Shown here piece by piece: positions 11,232 to 24,263 of a stretch of DNA of 64,000 nt. Both the position numbers and the translations under genes were made by a program. Below the pieces are notes generated by a model, which had not been told where the DNA came from, ran no database searches, and worked only from the letters and a program-made list of their open reading frames with translations. Numbering within the stretch: position 1 is the first letter of the stretch; every line of letters starts with the position of its first letter. Location of the stretch: assembly GCF_029962835.1 (NCBI RefSeq), contig NC_080575.1:41144336-41208335 (forward strand), written 5' to 3'. The DNA comes from Magnolia sinica. Taxonomy: Eukaryota > Streptophyta > Magnoliopsida > Magnoliales > Magnoliaceae.

Positions 11232-12838
11232 TGAAAAAGGGCGAGCTTAACAGTCCTAAAGGGGGGGTGAATAGGAGTATGCCAAATAAAAATTAACTTG
11301 CTGAAATAATAAATAAATCAGGAAATATACTCTCACTAGTATTGAAAAATTGATTCAAACTTAGTGCGTAGGACAACCTACACCCAAAACAAAGTTTAGG
11401 CAGGACAACCTTATTTCATGAATAATTGTAAGGATCAAGATCTCAAACCAAGCAAGAAACAATAGAGCTATCTATTACAAGCATTCACCACATTTGCATA
11501 AATAAAATTACAACCATTAACCACAAAAGAAAAAAGTAAACATTCACCACAAACACCAAGAGTTATTGTGGTTTGGTGTGTACAACAACTGTTCTCAAAC
11601 AGCCACACCTACTCCACTCCCAGTACATGATATTGGCTTTCACTATAAATAAGGTTTTCATAGGGTCACCTTAAAACCTGATACAGTTGTGATTTTAAAG
11701 GGCTATCACAAACAAAAACCTCACACTGAGAATTTCTGGTTATCTCAGACAAACCCGTAATTGAGATTTTCTGGCTATCTCAAAGAAACCAAAATACGAA
11801 AGATAGAAATATACTTATCTTCATCATGAAGACGTATCTCTTGATATAGCCCGTAGAACCGCTTCTCTTGAAGTATAATGTTCAATGTCCAATGACATAA
11901 ACAAGGGTTTTAGGTTCTAGATTGATTTTAAATTGATTCAAACCAAAGGCTACTTGTTTGAATTCCTCAAGATCTTAAAGAAGAGTATCTACTCTCTTAA
12001 AGAATAACATTCATAAAAAAGGAGATCAAGGAATTAAAACAAAAAACTATTGAAGAAATATTAAAAATACCATGCAATAGCTTGAGGATAATGGGGACCT
12101 CTCTCTCTCTCTCAATAAAGGCTTTTACTAGCTTGGATTAGTAATTTTGGATTGAGAGAAGGATTCTATTTATAGGCTGAAAAGTTGTTGCTTTGACTCG
12201 TCTAAAATCTCCTTCAACTCGTCTAAGGTTTAACAAATTTTTAAATTTTGAGCGCGCTCGGATAAAACGGTTCTTCGACTGGTCAAGGGCCCTGTTCGAC
12301 TGGTCGAGCATGGGCTTCGACTGGTCGATGGTACTAGATTTTAGTTGCTGAACTTCGAGTCGAGCAACCCTCGACTGGTTGAAAGTCCCTCTTCAACTGA
12401 TCAAGCAGTCTGCTCGACTGGTCGAGGAAGCAATAGAAAAATCTGTTTTTTGGAATTTAAACTTGGACTGGTCGAAGATTTTCTTAGACCGGTCGAGCCA
12501 CAGCTTAAACTAGTTGAACCTAAGCCTAGACTAGTCAAACTTAAGCCTAACAAAAGTATAAAATCCTATATAAGTTTGTCAATTGAAGGCACCTAAGTCC
12601 AAGGTCTTTCTAGGGTCTGGTATACCTGAAAAGACTGAACATTAAAGTTTGAAACTTGTTCTTCTGCTTGATTCCTCAATAGAACGTGTAGTTAAAGATG
12701 GAGCTTGATCTTCTACTTGAAGTAACTTAGTAAAGCTTGAACTTTCCATCTTGATCTACTTCATGACTTGAACTATAAGACCGTAACCTCGTGAGACCTT
12801 CCATACACTTCTACTTAAACAACGGCATGTTTCCGACA
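11232..12838 (-). mobile_element. copia LTR (Sirevirus-like), minus strand, no internal region attached
   Basis: On the minus strand it begins TGTCGGAAAC and ends CACCCCCCCTTTAGGACTG...CTTTTTCA, like the LTR end at 62232-62259 (CACCCCCTCTAGACATAT...CCTTTTCA). A TATAAATA box is at 12167-12174. Upstream of it on the minus strand is a dense group of CGACYRGTCG-type motifs (12190-12545). I find no PBS after its end, so it is solo or truncated. The flanking 5-mers (ATTTT, AACCA) do not match, so the boundaries are uncertain. Confidence 0.6.
12167..12174 (-). promoter_or_regulatory. TATA box of the copia LTR
   Basis: TATAAATA on the minus strand, about 20 bases downstream of the nearest CGACTCGTC motif. 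The same layout occurs at 61074-61081. Confidence 0.55.
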
Positions 12839-13922
12839 AACCAGATCGACGAGTTTTGATTTTTACCCTACTTTTGTACTGCGATACCCAGAGACATGTA
12901 CCCTAGAGACCGCGCGGGCATTACGATTCCAACGCCGCGCGGCATGCCCCATTTCGACTCTTAGATTAGAAGTTACAATTTTGGCACAATTTGAGATGGG
13001 TCGCACAATGCATGCGAGCCCCACTTGCACAAATCTCATTATTGTCAAATCAGTCAATCAATCAATCAATCCATCAATCCATCAAGCCATCCATCACTCA
13101 TGTCACTCTCTCCACATTAGTCAAACAAACTCATGCCATTCTCATGCAACCCATACCCCTATCTATGCTAGCCATCATTCTTTTCTTCTTTTTCTCCCCA
13201 TTTTACCCCTCAATCTTCTCCTTATTCCCTCACTATCCTAAAATCTCTACCATAAAGATTCCCTAACTCCCTCTCATTTTTACCATTTCCTAATAAGAGT
13301 AGAGAGGGATTAAGAGAGAAAAGAAAAAAAGATTAGGGAGAGATTAAGAAAAAAGAAAGAGAGCTTGTGAGAGTATTAGGAAAGATCAAGAGAGTAAGAG
13401 TAAGCGAATAGAGAACAATGAGATTAAAGAAGATTAGGGGTGAAGAGGAGCTTGGTGGGCCATCCAATCGTCGATCCGAGATGATCCAACCGTCCATCCT
13501 TTTAAGTGAGTGTATGAGAGGGTTAAAACCTTCCCCTTCTTTGTAATTTCTCTATTTTGGTGGGCTCATAGGGGTGGGACCCACCTTGATCACGTATTGA
13601 GTATGTGGTGGACCTCATAGTGGCGGGGGGCCACCCCGATGGCCGGATTCTATTTCCCTTTCTTTCCATTTTATTCTTATTCTCATGGTGTTGTGGGACC
13701 CACAAGTGGGCCACGCTATTGGAGAACGTTCCCGCACGCTATCATAACGTGGACCACCTTGTGTGGCCCACTGTGATATTTATTTTCTATTTAAACCAAT
13801 TGATTGTGTAAGCACACTTGGATGGTGAAAATACACCAAAATGGATGTGATCCAAAGCTTCTTAGCCCCACCATGAGTTGGACATTCAAATGGATGGAGT
13901 GGATTTCCTAGGTGGGCCCTAC
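12839..13922 (+). mobile_element. Left piece of a family-L chromovirus LTR
   Basis: It shares ordered blocks with the LTR at 50248-54055: GCGATACCCAG, GTACCCTAG.GAC, AACGCCGCG, an ATCAATCAATC stretch, and CTCATAGTGGCGG. The first 130-170 bases of the family are missing. It is cut at 13922 by the Athila insertion and resumes at 29184. I find no gene here; the short ORFs over the ATCA repeats are not supported. Confidence 0.6.
13918..13922. repeat. Target site duplication, left (CCTAC)
   Basis: Identical to 29184-29188. The pair flanks the TG...CA ends of the Athila LTRs, so both outer boundaries of the element are fixed. Confidence 0.93.
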
Positions 13923-15216
13923 TGTTAAGACTCAAATATTACATAATTTTCCCCATTTACATCTTGGTTTTATGAACATGAATCAGCTTAATGTTCTATT
14001 TTACTCATGTATGTGTTGCAAGGTGAATTTAAGAGCTTGGATTGAAAAAGGGTACTAAAAAGTATGGTTTTGATGCTTAAGAATCACCAAGGCAAGGGAT
14101 GGATCATAGGAGACCAAGATTGAAGAATTCACATGGCAAAGATCCAAAAAAACCGAGTGAAGAATGAAGAAAATTGAAGATTTGAAGTGAAAAATCCTAA
14201 AATCATCCTGAAAAAGTATATGCTGAAGTTCTAAGTCTATTTTGGAAAACTGCGCAGCAGAAACTCTACTTTAAACAAACTGTGCAGCGATAAGTCTATT
14301 CTGAAAAACTGCGTATATTTGAGGCGGTTTCTAGGGTTTTTCAACTTTGTACGAAAATTAGAGTTCCCTACTTATAAATAGGGCTTCCTAGGGCATTCCT
14401 AAGTATCATTCAAGGCATCCCAAATCAAAATTTAGGGTTTTAAAAGAGTTTTTAATTTTATTAGAGTTTTATAAGTTATTTTTTTTAGATCTTTTCTATT
14501 TGCATTTATTTCTTTCTTCTTATTTTTTTTCTTTCTTATTTTAATTATGTTTTTCTAAGTTCCTTCTAGCCCAAGCTAGAAGGGAAGCACATGGGTTTAA
14601 TAATTCTTTAAGATTATGATGATTGATTATTTTAATGATGAGAAGAATGGTGTATGCATGTTATCTATTATTTAGATTTTATTTTTTATCCTATTGTGAG
14701 ATCCATATGTTTCCATCATATGAGATCCACATTGATGGATAGGCTTACCTTAGATCAATTAGATTTCCTAGATAGGGGAGGTTCTCAACCTGTTATATTT
14801 CTTTGATTTTCATTATCTCATTGATATTGAATTCTTAAAATCACTGACGCTTAAGAATATATATCAATGGTGCAAATCCATGATTTTCTAATATTTTATA
14901 TCACTAATTAAAATATTTAAACTGTTTTATTTTTCGATTAGGCTGACCATAGTGCTCAGATCCTAGTTGTGTTATTCAAGTCATCATGATTTTGGAACAT
15001 TAACCTATGTGTGGAACTTTGAAGCTTGGGTGTTATTTTATTTAGTTGAATTACATCCATTCAAAAATCTCAAAATCAAATCATCAGTTTAGTTTTTATT
15101 ACTTAGTTTATTATGCATTTGATTTTTTCCTTCTCATAATTCATCTCCTTGTGGGATTGACCCTGTATTCACGGGATACTACTTAATGAACCTCTGCACT
15201 TGGAGGCAAGCAACCA
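13923..15216 (+). mobile_element. Athila 5' LTR (1294 bp)
   Basis: It starts TGTTAAGACTCAAATATT and ends GCAAGCAACCA. It aligns along its full length with 27911-29183, with scattered substitutions and small indels. It includes a CTTATAAATAGGGCTTCC promoter block near 14370. Confidence 0.93.
14370..14379 (+). promoter_or_regulatory. TATA box of the Athila 5' LTR
   Basis: TTATAAATAG in both LTR copies (also near 28361), followed by CATTCAAGGCATCCC-like sequence. It is the probable promoter of the element. Confidence 0.6.
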
Positions 15217-15222
15217 AGTTTT

Positions 15223-15240
15223 TGGCGCCGTTGCCGAGGA
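15223..15240 (+). other. Athila primer binding site, Asp-tRNA type
   Basis: TGGCGCCGTTGCCGAGGA is complementary to the 3' end of plant tRNA-Asp with one mismatch (GGGGA expected). This site is characteristic of Athila elements. It is six bases past the LTR end. Confidence 0.9.
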
Positions 15241-15547
15241 GATATTGAGATAGATCAGATCTGTGCAAGATAGCTAAGGTAAGTTTTCTTCTAAGGTAAG
15301 TTCTCTTCTAAACCCTCCAAATTTTCTATAGATTTTTTTTACTTTTTCTTTGAAAGTAAATTCAGTTGGGTCTTTCAAGCACTAACTATGACATAAGGTT
15401 GCCCTGCTTGGGATTTTATCACCCAAGTGCTATGGTTGTCCTACAGTTACTGTTTGATCACAAAGATCATCCGCTGAATCTGTTTTCCAAATTAACATAG
15501 TTTAATTTCTGCATTAGTTTTACTTTTGTTGATTTATTTTTATTTTT

Positions 15548-15830
15548 TCGTGGACTGAACTCTTATGGCCGGCTTTGCCGCCTGGGTTGATTTATTTTTG
15601 CTTTGTGAACTGAACCCTCATAGTCGGCCCTGCTGCTTGGGTTGTTGATTTATTTTTGCTTTGTGGACTAAACCCTTATGGTCAGCCCTGCCGCCTGGGT
15701 TGTTGGTTTATTTTACTTTGTGGATTGAACCCTCATGGTCAGACATGCCGCTTAGGTTGTTGATTTATTTTGCTTTGTGGATTGAACCCTCATGGTCGAC
15801 CCTGCCGCCTGGGTTGTTGGTTAAGTTTTT
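15548..15830 (+). repeat. Minisatellite in the Athila leader
   Basis: Five copies of a 57-60 bp unit containing TGAACCCTCATGGTC, CCTGCCGCCTGGGTTG and TTTATTTTGCTTTGTGGA. A 60-codon ORF at 15661 is only a translation of this repeat. Confidence 0.9.
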
Positions 15831-16005
15831 ATTTTTATTTTAAGTATCATACTTTCTATTTGAATTAGTGATATTTATTGTGTGGTGTGGATGGTTTATA
15901 TCCCGTTGGAGTAGGGATCAAAACAATCGACTCTCCTCCGAAGGCGGACTAGTTCCAAGCCTTGATCATTCACTTAGAAGAGACGCTCAACATCACTTGG
16001 ATTCC

Positions 16006-17413
16006 ATGGCAGACACAGTTGATAATCCAAATCCAAATCTGCTAGATCTAACTATAAATCAAAACAGAGAATCCTCCTCTTGAGGATGAAAATGAAGTTC
16101 ATAGGAATGTGTTAAACCAACCACGAACTTTACGTGAACATTTACACCATGAGAGATAAACTTTACCATCTTGCATAGTGTTCTCTGCTCACACAGGGAA
16201 CATTAATTTTAAACCAGGTGTGAATCGATTAATTCCTAAATTTCATGGCTTGGATTCTGAAAGCCCTTACTTACACCTCAAGAACTTTGAGGAAGTAATT
16301 GCAACGTTACAAGTAAATAATGGCAATAGGGATGTACTTAAGCTTAAGTTATTCTCATTTTCTCTAAAGGATAGGGTCAAAGCATGGCTCAACTCTCTAA
16401 GACCTAATACCATCACTTCATAGCAAGCCTTAAGTAAAGAGTTTTTGAAAAAGTTCTTTTTCGAGCACAAAACAAATGCACTAAAATAAGAAATCATGTC
16501 ATTCTCCTAAAAGGGGAATGAACTATTTTTTTCAAGCTGGGAGCACTTCAAGACATTCTAATTACTTGTCCACATCATGGTTATGAACCATGACACGTGA
16601 TTGATGCTTTCCAAAAGAGTTCACCATGGATACCCGTCAGTTCATAGAGATGATGTGTGGTGGAACCTTTCTTGACAAAGATCATAGTGAGGCTTGGGAT
16701 TTTCTAGATATGTTAGTAGAGAATACGCAGACATGAGATGTCTCTACTAAATCAGACCAAAATAGACCCATTCCTAGAGAGAAAGCGGGGATGTATGTCC
16801 TACGAGAGGAAGACGACCTTAATGCAAAATTCGCTACATTAGCTAGAAAGGTCGAAGCCTTGGAAATTAGGACGGTTGATATGGTTAAAGAAAACACTTC
16901 CTTAGGTAATTTTTGTAGCATTTGTGGTAGTACAGACCATGATACAAAGGATTATCCAATAATCTCAGTTATACAAAATATAACGCATGAGCATGATCAA
17001 GTAAATGTTATAAATAACTACCAAAGGTCAGTTATGCAACCAATGGGAAACACATAATTCAAATTAGCGTAACCGTCCTAATCTTAGTTGGAGGAATGGA
17101 CCACAAATTAATGCGCCCAATGCCTCAAATGGCTCCACAAAACAACTTCTTTGGGGCACCTAACAATGCACCATATGTGCCCCCACCAAAGCGATCATCT
17201 ATGGAGGATGCATTGACCGTATTCATGAACTCTCAAGCTCAAATGAATCAGTCTCTAATCCAATCAAATCAAGAATTAAAGACAGTTGTAGCTAGGATTA
17301 AGACTCAACTAAATGCTAGGAAAAAAGGCACCCTTCCTTCTCAACCTGTGCCAAACCCTAAAAACACACATTTTATTGGAAACTCAAATCCAAGTGAGCT
17401 ACATCATGAATAA
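16006..17413 (+). pseudogene. Athila gag
   Basis: The likely start is ATG 16006 (MADTVDNPNPN). The capsid-like core is at 16178-16620 (NRLIPKFHGLDSESPYLHLKNFEEV, SLKDRVKAWLNSL), in the usual Athila order. A zinc knuckle near 16910-16960 reads CSICGSTDHDTKDYP, so the final cysteine is replaced by tyrosine. Stops at 16081-16083 and 16421-16423 and further ones near 16490 and 17055 break the frame. The Pro/Gln-rich tail ends at 17413. It would form the capsid in the cytoplasm if intact; this copy cannot. Confidence 0.85.
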
Positions 17414-17618
17414 GCTAAGCCATCATTACCTTGAGAAGTAAAAAAGAGGTCGATAACAAGATAATACAACCAGTAGAAATACCGTAGGATGAGCCATTGT
17501 CTCAAGAAAATAATGAACCAGATATGGTTCAAAGCCACAACAGCAAAAGGATAAAGAGACTAAGTCATATGAGCCTCCAGTTTCGTTCCCATATAGACTT
17601 TGGAATTTAACTGTCCCC

Positions 17619-20600
17619 ATGAAATATCAAGAGGTGTTGGATGTACTCCAAAAGGTTACTGCCAATATTCCTCTACTTGATGTCATTAGACAAATTCCAT
17701 CATATGTTAAATATCTCAAGGACTTGTGCACTGTAAAGAGGAAGTTAAATGTGCACAAAAAGGCCTTCCTTACTAAGAAAGTGAGTGTTATCATTCAATA
17801 AATGGCTGTACATAAATACAAAGACCCGGGAAGTCCCACTATTCCTTGTATTATTGAGAATTTCCAAATTGAGCATGCTTTACTAGATTTGGGTGCAAGT
17901 ATCAACTTAGTACCTTATTCGGTTTACAAACAAATGGGGTTAGGCGAGCTTAAACCAACCACGATTACACTCCAACTCGTTGACCGCTCTATTAAGGTAC
18001 CAAGGGAAATTTTAGAGGACATGATAGTCCAAGTGGAGAAATTCTACTTCCCCATGGATTTTATTATACTAGACACTGAACCATGTGTAAATGTTAGTGC
18101 TCAAGTTCCCATCATTTTAGGCTGCCCATTCATAGCAACTTCAAATGCAATCATAAATTACAGGAATAGAGTGATGAACTTGTCTTTTGGTAACATGACT
18201 CTAGAGCTAAATATTTTCAATCTATGTAAGCAGCCCATTAATAATAATGAGATACATAAGCTGAATTTCATGAATTGTTTGATGGAAGAAGAGGAATTGG
18301 AACCTAGTTTGACTGAAGAATTGATTTAAGTCATTGGGAACTTGAAAATTTCTGATTTAGAAAAAGTGTTTACTGAAATTTGTGATGATAATGAGAGAAC
18401 TACCACCTAGGACATTGGTATGTACCAATGGAGACCGTGCACTCAAATCCTATCTATCGAGGACTCACGAACTCTGCCATCACCAACCAATGTTCCAAAG
18501 CTTAATTTAAAACCACTACCAAATGAGTTTAAGTATGTATCTTAGGTGAAAATAAAACTTATTCTATGGTGATCTCTTCATTTTTAGAGAAGGATCAAGA
18601 GATTAAATTGTTGAAAGTTCTAAGGGACCACTAAGGAGCCTTGGGCTGGACCATTTCTGACATCAAGGGTATAAGCCCTTCCATATGTACCCATTGGATC
18701 CACCTCGATGAGGACACCAAACCAATTAGACAACCTCAAAAGCATCTCAATCCAAACATGATGAAAGTTGTAAAAAATAAGGTAATCAAATTATTAGATG
18801 TGGGAATCATCTACCCAATATCCGATAGTGTTTGGGTGAGTCCAACTCAAGTAGTCCCAAAGAAATTCGGAATAACTATTGTGCAGAATTCTAATAATGA
18901 ACTCATACCAACACATGTCACCACTGGTTGGAGTGTTTGCATTGACTATAGAAAATTGAACCAGGTTACAAAGAAAGACCATTTCCATTTACCATTCATT
19001 AATCAAGTTTTAGAGAGGGTAGCAGGTCACTCCTTCTATAGTTTTCTTGATGGATATTTTGGATATAACCAAATAGAGATAGCCCTGTAAGACCAAAGAA
19101 AATTACGTTCACTTGTCCATTTGGCACGTTTGCTTTTAAACGGATGTCATTTGGATTGTGTAACGCCCCAGCAACTTTCCAACGGTGTATGTTAAATATT
19201 TTTTCAAATATGGTTGGGAAGTTTCTTGAGGTTTTCATGAATGACTTTTCTATATTTGGGAGTAGTTTTAAGGAATGCCTCAACAATTTATCTCTTATCT
19301 TGTCTAGGTGTAAAGATAAACACCTTATCTTAAATTGGGAGAAATTTCATTTCATGGTTCAAAAGGGAATTGTTTTGAGCCATGTTATCTCCAAAAATAG
19401 AATTGAGGTAGATCGCTCAAAACTCAACATTATAGCTAATCTACCTATCCCCCGAACTGTTAGAGATATTAGATCATTTATAGGGCATGCTGGTTTTTAT
19501 AGAAGATTCATCAAGGACTTTAGTGTCATTACTAAACCCTTGACTAATCTTCTTCAAAAGGATGTTCCATTTAAGTGGACAGATGAGTTTGCAAGTGCCT
19601 TTAATAAAATTAAATTATCCCTTACCACTTCACCTATCATGCATCCACTAGATTGGACACTTCCTTTTGAACTAATGTGCGATGCAAGTGATTATGCCAT
19701 ATGAGCTGTTTTGGGCCAAAGGAAAGATAAACGGCCCTATGTTATTCACTATGTGAGTAGAACTCTAAACTTGGCCTAAGTGAACTACTTAACAACTAAA
19801 AAAGAGTTACTCGCAGTGGTTTTTGCTTTGGATAAGTTTAGGTCCTACTTACTGGGATCTAAAGTGGTTATTTTCACAGACCACCCGGCTTTGAAATATT
19901 TGCTATCTAAGAAGGATGCAAAGCTGAGACTTTTGAGATGGATCCTTCTACTCTAAGAATTTGACTTAGAGATAAAAGATAAGAAAGGAGTAGAAAATGT
20001 AGTGGCCAATCACCTTTCTAGATTGGTGTTAGATGATTCTACTGAGGAGATGCATATCCAGGACACTTTCCCAGATGAACAATTATTTGCAATCTCCAAA
20101 TTACCTTGGTATGCGGATATAGCGAACTATCTTGTAACAGAAAAAATGTCATATCATTGAAAGTCAGAAGATAGGAAGCATTTTAAAACTGAGGTTAGGA
20201 ACTTCTTTTGGGATGACCCGTATTTATATAAATATGGGACTGATCAGATTTTTAGATGTTGTATCCCAGAGGATGAAGTTCAGAGTGTTATTTCCTTTTA
20301 TCACATGGAAGTATGTGGTGGCCATTTTTCTACTAAGAAAGCCACTGCAAAAATCCTGCAGTATGGTTTTTACTAGCCTACCATATTTAAAGACACACAT
20401 GCTTTCTGTGTTGCTTGTGATAGATGTCAAAGGTTGGGAAGAGTGTCCCGACGCAACATGATGCCTTTATCCCTAATTTTACCATTGGAGATTTTTTATT
20501 GTTGGGGTATTGATTTTATGGGCCCATTTCCATTTTCTTTTAGATTTCTTTATATATTGGTTGGTGTGGACTATATTTCAAAGTGCATTGAGGTAGCTCT

Positions 20601-21360
20601 AAGTAGGACCACTGACAACAAAGTGATCATAAGATTCCTCAAGAAAAATATTTTTTCTAGATTTAGAACTCCAAAGGCCATCATTAGTGATGGCGGATCT
20701 CACTTTTGCAATAGGACATTTGAGGCTTTGATGAAGAAATATGACATCAAGCATAAAGTGAGCACCCTATATCACCCACAAACGAGTGGGAAATCAAACT
20801 TATTTTAGAGAAAACTATAAGGCCAGATAGGAAGGATTGGTCCTCATACTATCCGACGCTTTATGGGCTTATAGGACTACTTATAAGACCCCGATTGGAA
20901 TGTCTCCATATAGATTGGTATATGGGAAAGCTTGCCACTTGCCTATAGAATTGAAATATAGAGCCTACTGGGCAATAAAGAAATTAAACTTTGATATGGA
21001 CCAAGCAAGTGGAGAAAGAAAATTAAAGTTGAATAAATTAGAGGAGCCAAGGAGACATTCTTATGAAAATTCTAAAATCTATAAAGAGGGGACCAAAGCT
21101 TTTCATGATAAAAATATCTTGAGGAAAAATTTTGAACCTCAACAAAAGGTCCTATTGTACAATTCCTGTCTCTGGTTCTTTCCGGAAAAGTTAAGATCAA
21201 GATGGACAGGCCCCTTCATTGTGAAGAATGTTTATACTCATGGAGAAGTTGAAATTGAGATTCCATGTAATGGCAATGTGTACAAGGTTAATGGTTAGAG
21301 ATTGAAGCCTTATGTGAAAAATTTTCATTTGGAAGAGGAGTCATTCCCTCTTCATGAGCC
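17619..21360 (+). pseudogene. Athila pol (protease, RT, RNase H, integrase)
   Basis: The protease is at 17802-18329, with ALLDLGASINLVPYSVYKQ holding the catalytic Asp. RT spans about 18641-19704, with SFLDGYFGYNQI and LCNAPATFQRCM. The active-site motif reads VFMNDFSIFG, with AAT at 19240-19242 where Asp is expected. RNase H follows ([27 protein letters not shown]) with a stop at 19702-19704. The zinc finger (H...GGHF...CDRCQR) has a stop replacing the Trp of GFYWP. The integrase core shows GIDFMGPFP and IISDGGSHF. The third motif is HPQTSGKSNLF, so the catalytic Glu is lost (Asn codon 20797-20799). The C-terminal part (20837-21360) has [18 protein letters not shown] and LRSRWTGPF. Frameshifts near 19090 and 20430 add to the damage. 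Confidence 0.9.
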
Positions 21361-21785
21361 AGAATATTCAGAATGATGCTCCTAGTCTAACGGAGCATTT
21401 CTGTAAGATTTGTATCATATTTAATTCTTTTTAGTGTCACATAGCAAGTGAGTTTTTCATGGTAGGTACTATCCACCCTTTCTTTTATTTTTATTGTTAT
21501 CTGCATTACATTATCATTACATTGGGGAGAATGTAGATTTTAGGTTGGGGGGTATGGATAGTCATCCATGTGAAGGTTTTTTTTTTTTTTTTTTGGGTTT
21601 TAGTTTATTTTATTATTATTTTTATTATTTTTAGGTTTCAGTTAGGTTTAAGTTTATTTTTTTAGGTTTATGGAAAAAAAATTTCAACATTTTCAAAATA
21701 ATATTTTTATATACAAGAATGTGAACATGATATTTTGCGAATTCCAAAGGCAAAGTTAATACTTAGTCTAGGCTGATAGTAGTCA
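21361..21785 (+). mobile_element. Athila post-pol region before the nested insertion
   Basis: Non-coding and T-rich, including (T)17 near 21577. It is interrupted at 21786 and most likely continues at about 27416. No env-like ORF is visible. Confidence 0.6.
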
Positions 21786-23266
21786 TGTAATGCCCTAAAA
21801 ATCGAGGGTCAAGCAGAAGCTCAGCTCCCGAGTTCTAACGCATCACTTATGCAACATAGATAATGATGATTAAATGTTGTCCATATTAGTGCATTAAACA
21901 TGAATGAGATTATACTAAATCAACATATCATACTCTAGAGACGATTTGATTATGCAAGCAGAAGACTGTGTTAAATATATAAAGCATATGAGTGGTTGTA
22001 AATCCCCAGAGTATGAACATGATACCAAGTTAAATAATTACATGTATAATTTCAAAATTTACAAAATGATAAGTTGTAATGTTCAACTAGTCCGTATCCC
22101 TCTGACGCAACTTTAGGTCTACATAGACCCGCCAGAGAGTTACACGTAGGAGAACTCCTCCTCCTCGTCGTAGAAGGCTGGCTCCAACTCGTAAGCCTCG
22201 CCATCATCTGAAACTACAACAAAATCTGGTTGGTATTTTAAAACACTGTCCCAGAGTGGGAGTGAGTGATCAACTCAGTGGAGCTATGAGGCAAAGGTTA
22301 ACATGTTATCAATTCAATCAAGCAGTAATGATAAAGCAGTACAATAAGCATTCCTAAGTACTCTGGTTAATGCGAGGATGATATGTATTAATGATGCATG
22401 CCCTTGCCTGCACTCTCTCTGCGACATCATCTCACAGACGCATGCTAAACTCCCACTGTGCTCAACACCCACGCCAAAGGCACATGCAATGCGGTGCATG
22501 GTCGTGTTAGCCAAGTTCTTAATTAGACCTATTCATATAACAGATTCGGGAAGCTAAGGTACTTCCCTTTATATAATTTACCCAAACAATGATCTATCCA
22601 GGGTTGTCAATCCTAGTTAATCACATACGATAGGCAAGTTTGCGAGTTTACACTATAGGTTGCTACGGGAGGCTCATCACCTCAACGTAGGCTTAATTCA
22701 CACTTGAGGTCACTATGAGAGGCTCGTCACCCGATCGTAGGCCTATTTTATACTCGAGGTTACTACGGAAAAGGCTCGTCACCTTAGCGTAGGCTGACAG
22801 CTCAAATACAGTGTCCCATACCACCGTTTTTGGCTCACGAGTTTGGTTTGCTCACTGGACACTATGGGGAGGCTCGTCACCCCAGCATAAGCTGACAGCT
22901 CGACCACAGTGTCTCATACCATTATGCCTAGCTCATGAGTCTTAGCGGATCGTGGTACCAAGGTTAAACGGGTTTTTCAATGGTAAGTGGTACCTTAGAT
23001 TTAAACAGTAGCGTTCATACATGGTGAACACACATTAGGCCAATCGGGTTATTTGACAAGCTTGACTGGTATGAGCGTACGTTGAATTAATTGACATGGA
23101 GCGCGTAAGCACTCCACGTGGCCTGACCACTATCGACAAACGGCGTATAACTCAGATTCATTGAATGTGTCTTGCGTGGCAAAACGACCTCGGCCACTAG
23201 TTCGGGAATCATTACCAACTGCCTAGATTACGCAATAGTCCCAATCATATTCAAACACAATAGGCA
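21786..23266 (-). mobile_element. 3' LTR fragment of the nested Tekay-like element
   Basis: The LTR end (reverse complement ...GGGCATTACA) is at 21786. Homology to the LTR at 1940-5018 continues to about 23266, equivalent to position 3566 there (shared TAGTGTGTTTG...GGGACTAT). The 5' half of the LTR is missing, and gag coding sequence follows within a few bases. Confidence 0.78.
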
Positions 23267-23962
23267 TCCCTCCCTGACGGAGGCGAAGGAACTATCCCTC
23301 TTTCTCATTACGGTAGGTGAGAGGGAAATATTTCTTGTGGAAGTATGTCTCAAAAGCCTCTCATGTCCATACGTAACCAGCAACAACTGTCCATAGGATG
23401 CTGTCCCACTAGAGACTGGCCTCCTTTCGAACATGCAAGTGACCAACTCGACCTGCTCTGCCTCAGTGCAGTGTAGCGGCTTCAGCATCTTAGAGATGCA
23501 GTTAAGCCAATACTTGGCCTCCTCGGGTCTGTGAGTACCCGCAAACATGGGAGGCCGGAAGTGCTAAAATCGCTCAAATAGGCCGCTGGCACTCATATTC
23601 CCAACAGGGTGTATAGGTGATGCAGGCAGAACCACACTCATATTCTGGGCAAGAGCCCCTGCTATGGTGGTCCAAATATGCTACTACTGCTGCATAAGGA
23701 GAATCATCTGCTCCAACCTATCAAGAGGAGAGATCGCCTGAGGTACATGTGGTGTCGAGGTAGACGCACGGTTCTACTCTGGAACCGGTGGTGCAGAAGG
23801 TGTCGGCCCATTTATGGGGCTAGTGGCCGGCTAAGAATCTGGCATAGTCTTGTGATTAGGGCCCAAACTGGGGTCCGTATGGCTATCGCTTAGGGGAGGT
23901 GCACCGTCAATCAAGTCACCAAGTGTAAGACGTGATGGACTTTATGTGGCCTTAGGTGGCAT
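23228..23962 (-). pseudogene. Tekay-like gag, C-terminally truncated
   Basis: The conceptual start is MPPKAT at 23962. An Asp/Pro-rich N-terminus follows (LTLGDLIDGAPPLSDS), then LDRLEQMILLMQQ. The capsid core is FAGTHRPEEAKYWLNCISKM and LKPLHCTEAEQVELVT, which I recognise as chromovirus gag. Stops occur in MPPKAT*SP, PDS*PA, VPE*NR and MQQ**H. The last gag motif resembles KESSFLRLRQGG, here DSSFASVREGC, just where LTR sequence begins. The terminal 35-40 bases of the open frame are therefore already LTR. Confidence 0.8.
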
Positions 23963-24263
23963 TCCCTACATACAACATAGGGTCCAACATGTGTAAGATT
24001 TAGCATAACAACACTCAATTTCTCAAGCATTTTACACATTTCATAACAAAAGGTGCTACATGCATTTCATTAAATCAAAATTGTCATAATACATGGGATG
24101 TAGTTTTACATGAACCATGACCGAAGATGCATGTAAGCTAAATCAAATAAAGCTTTAAACACCAAACACACCATCAAATCTACCCTACTACTAATCCTAT
24201 CAAGGTTATAACATAGGAAACAGGAAAGCAAAGAAAACTCAAAGACGACTACAACATAAGACT

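Noticed and set aside
15661..15843. 60-codon ORF with repeated WIEPSW motif
   Set aside because: Translation of the Athila leader minisatellite.
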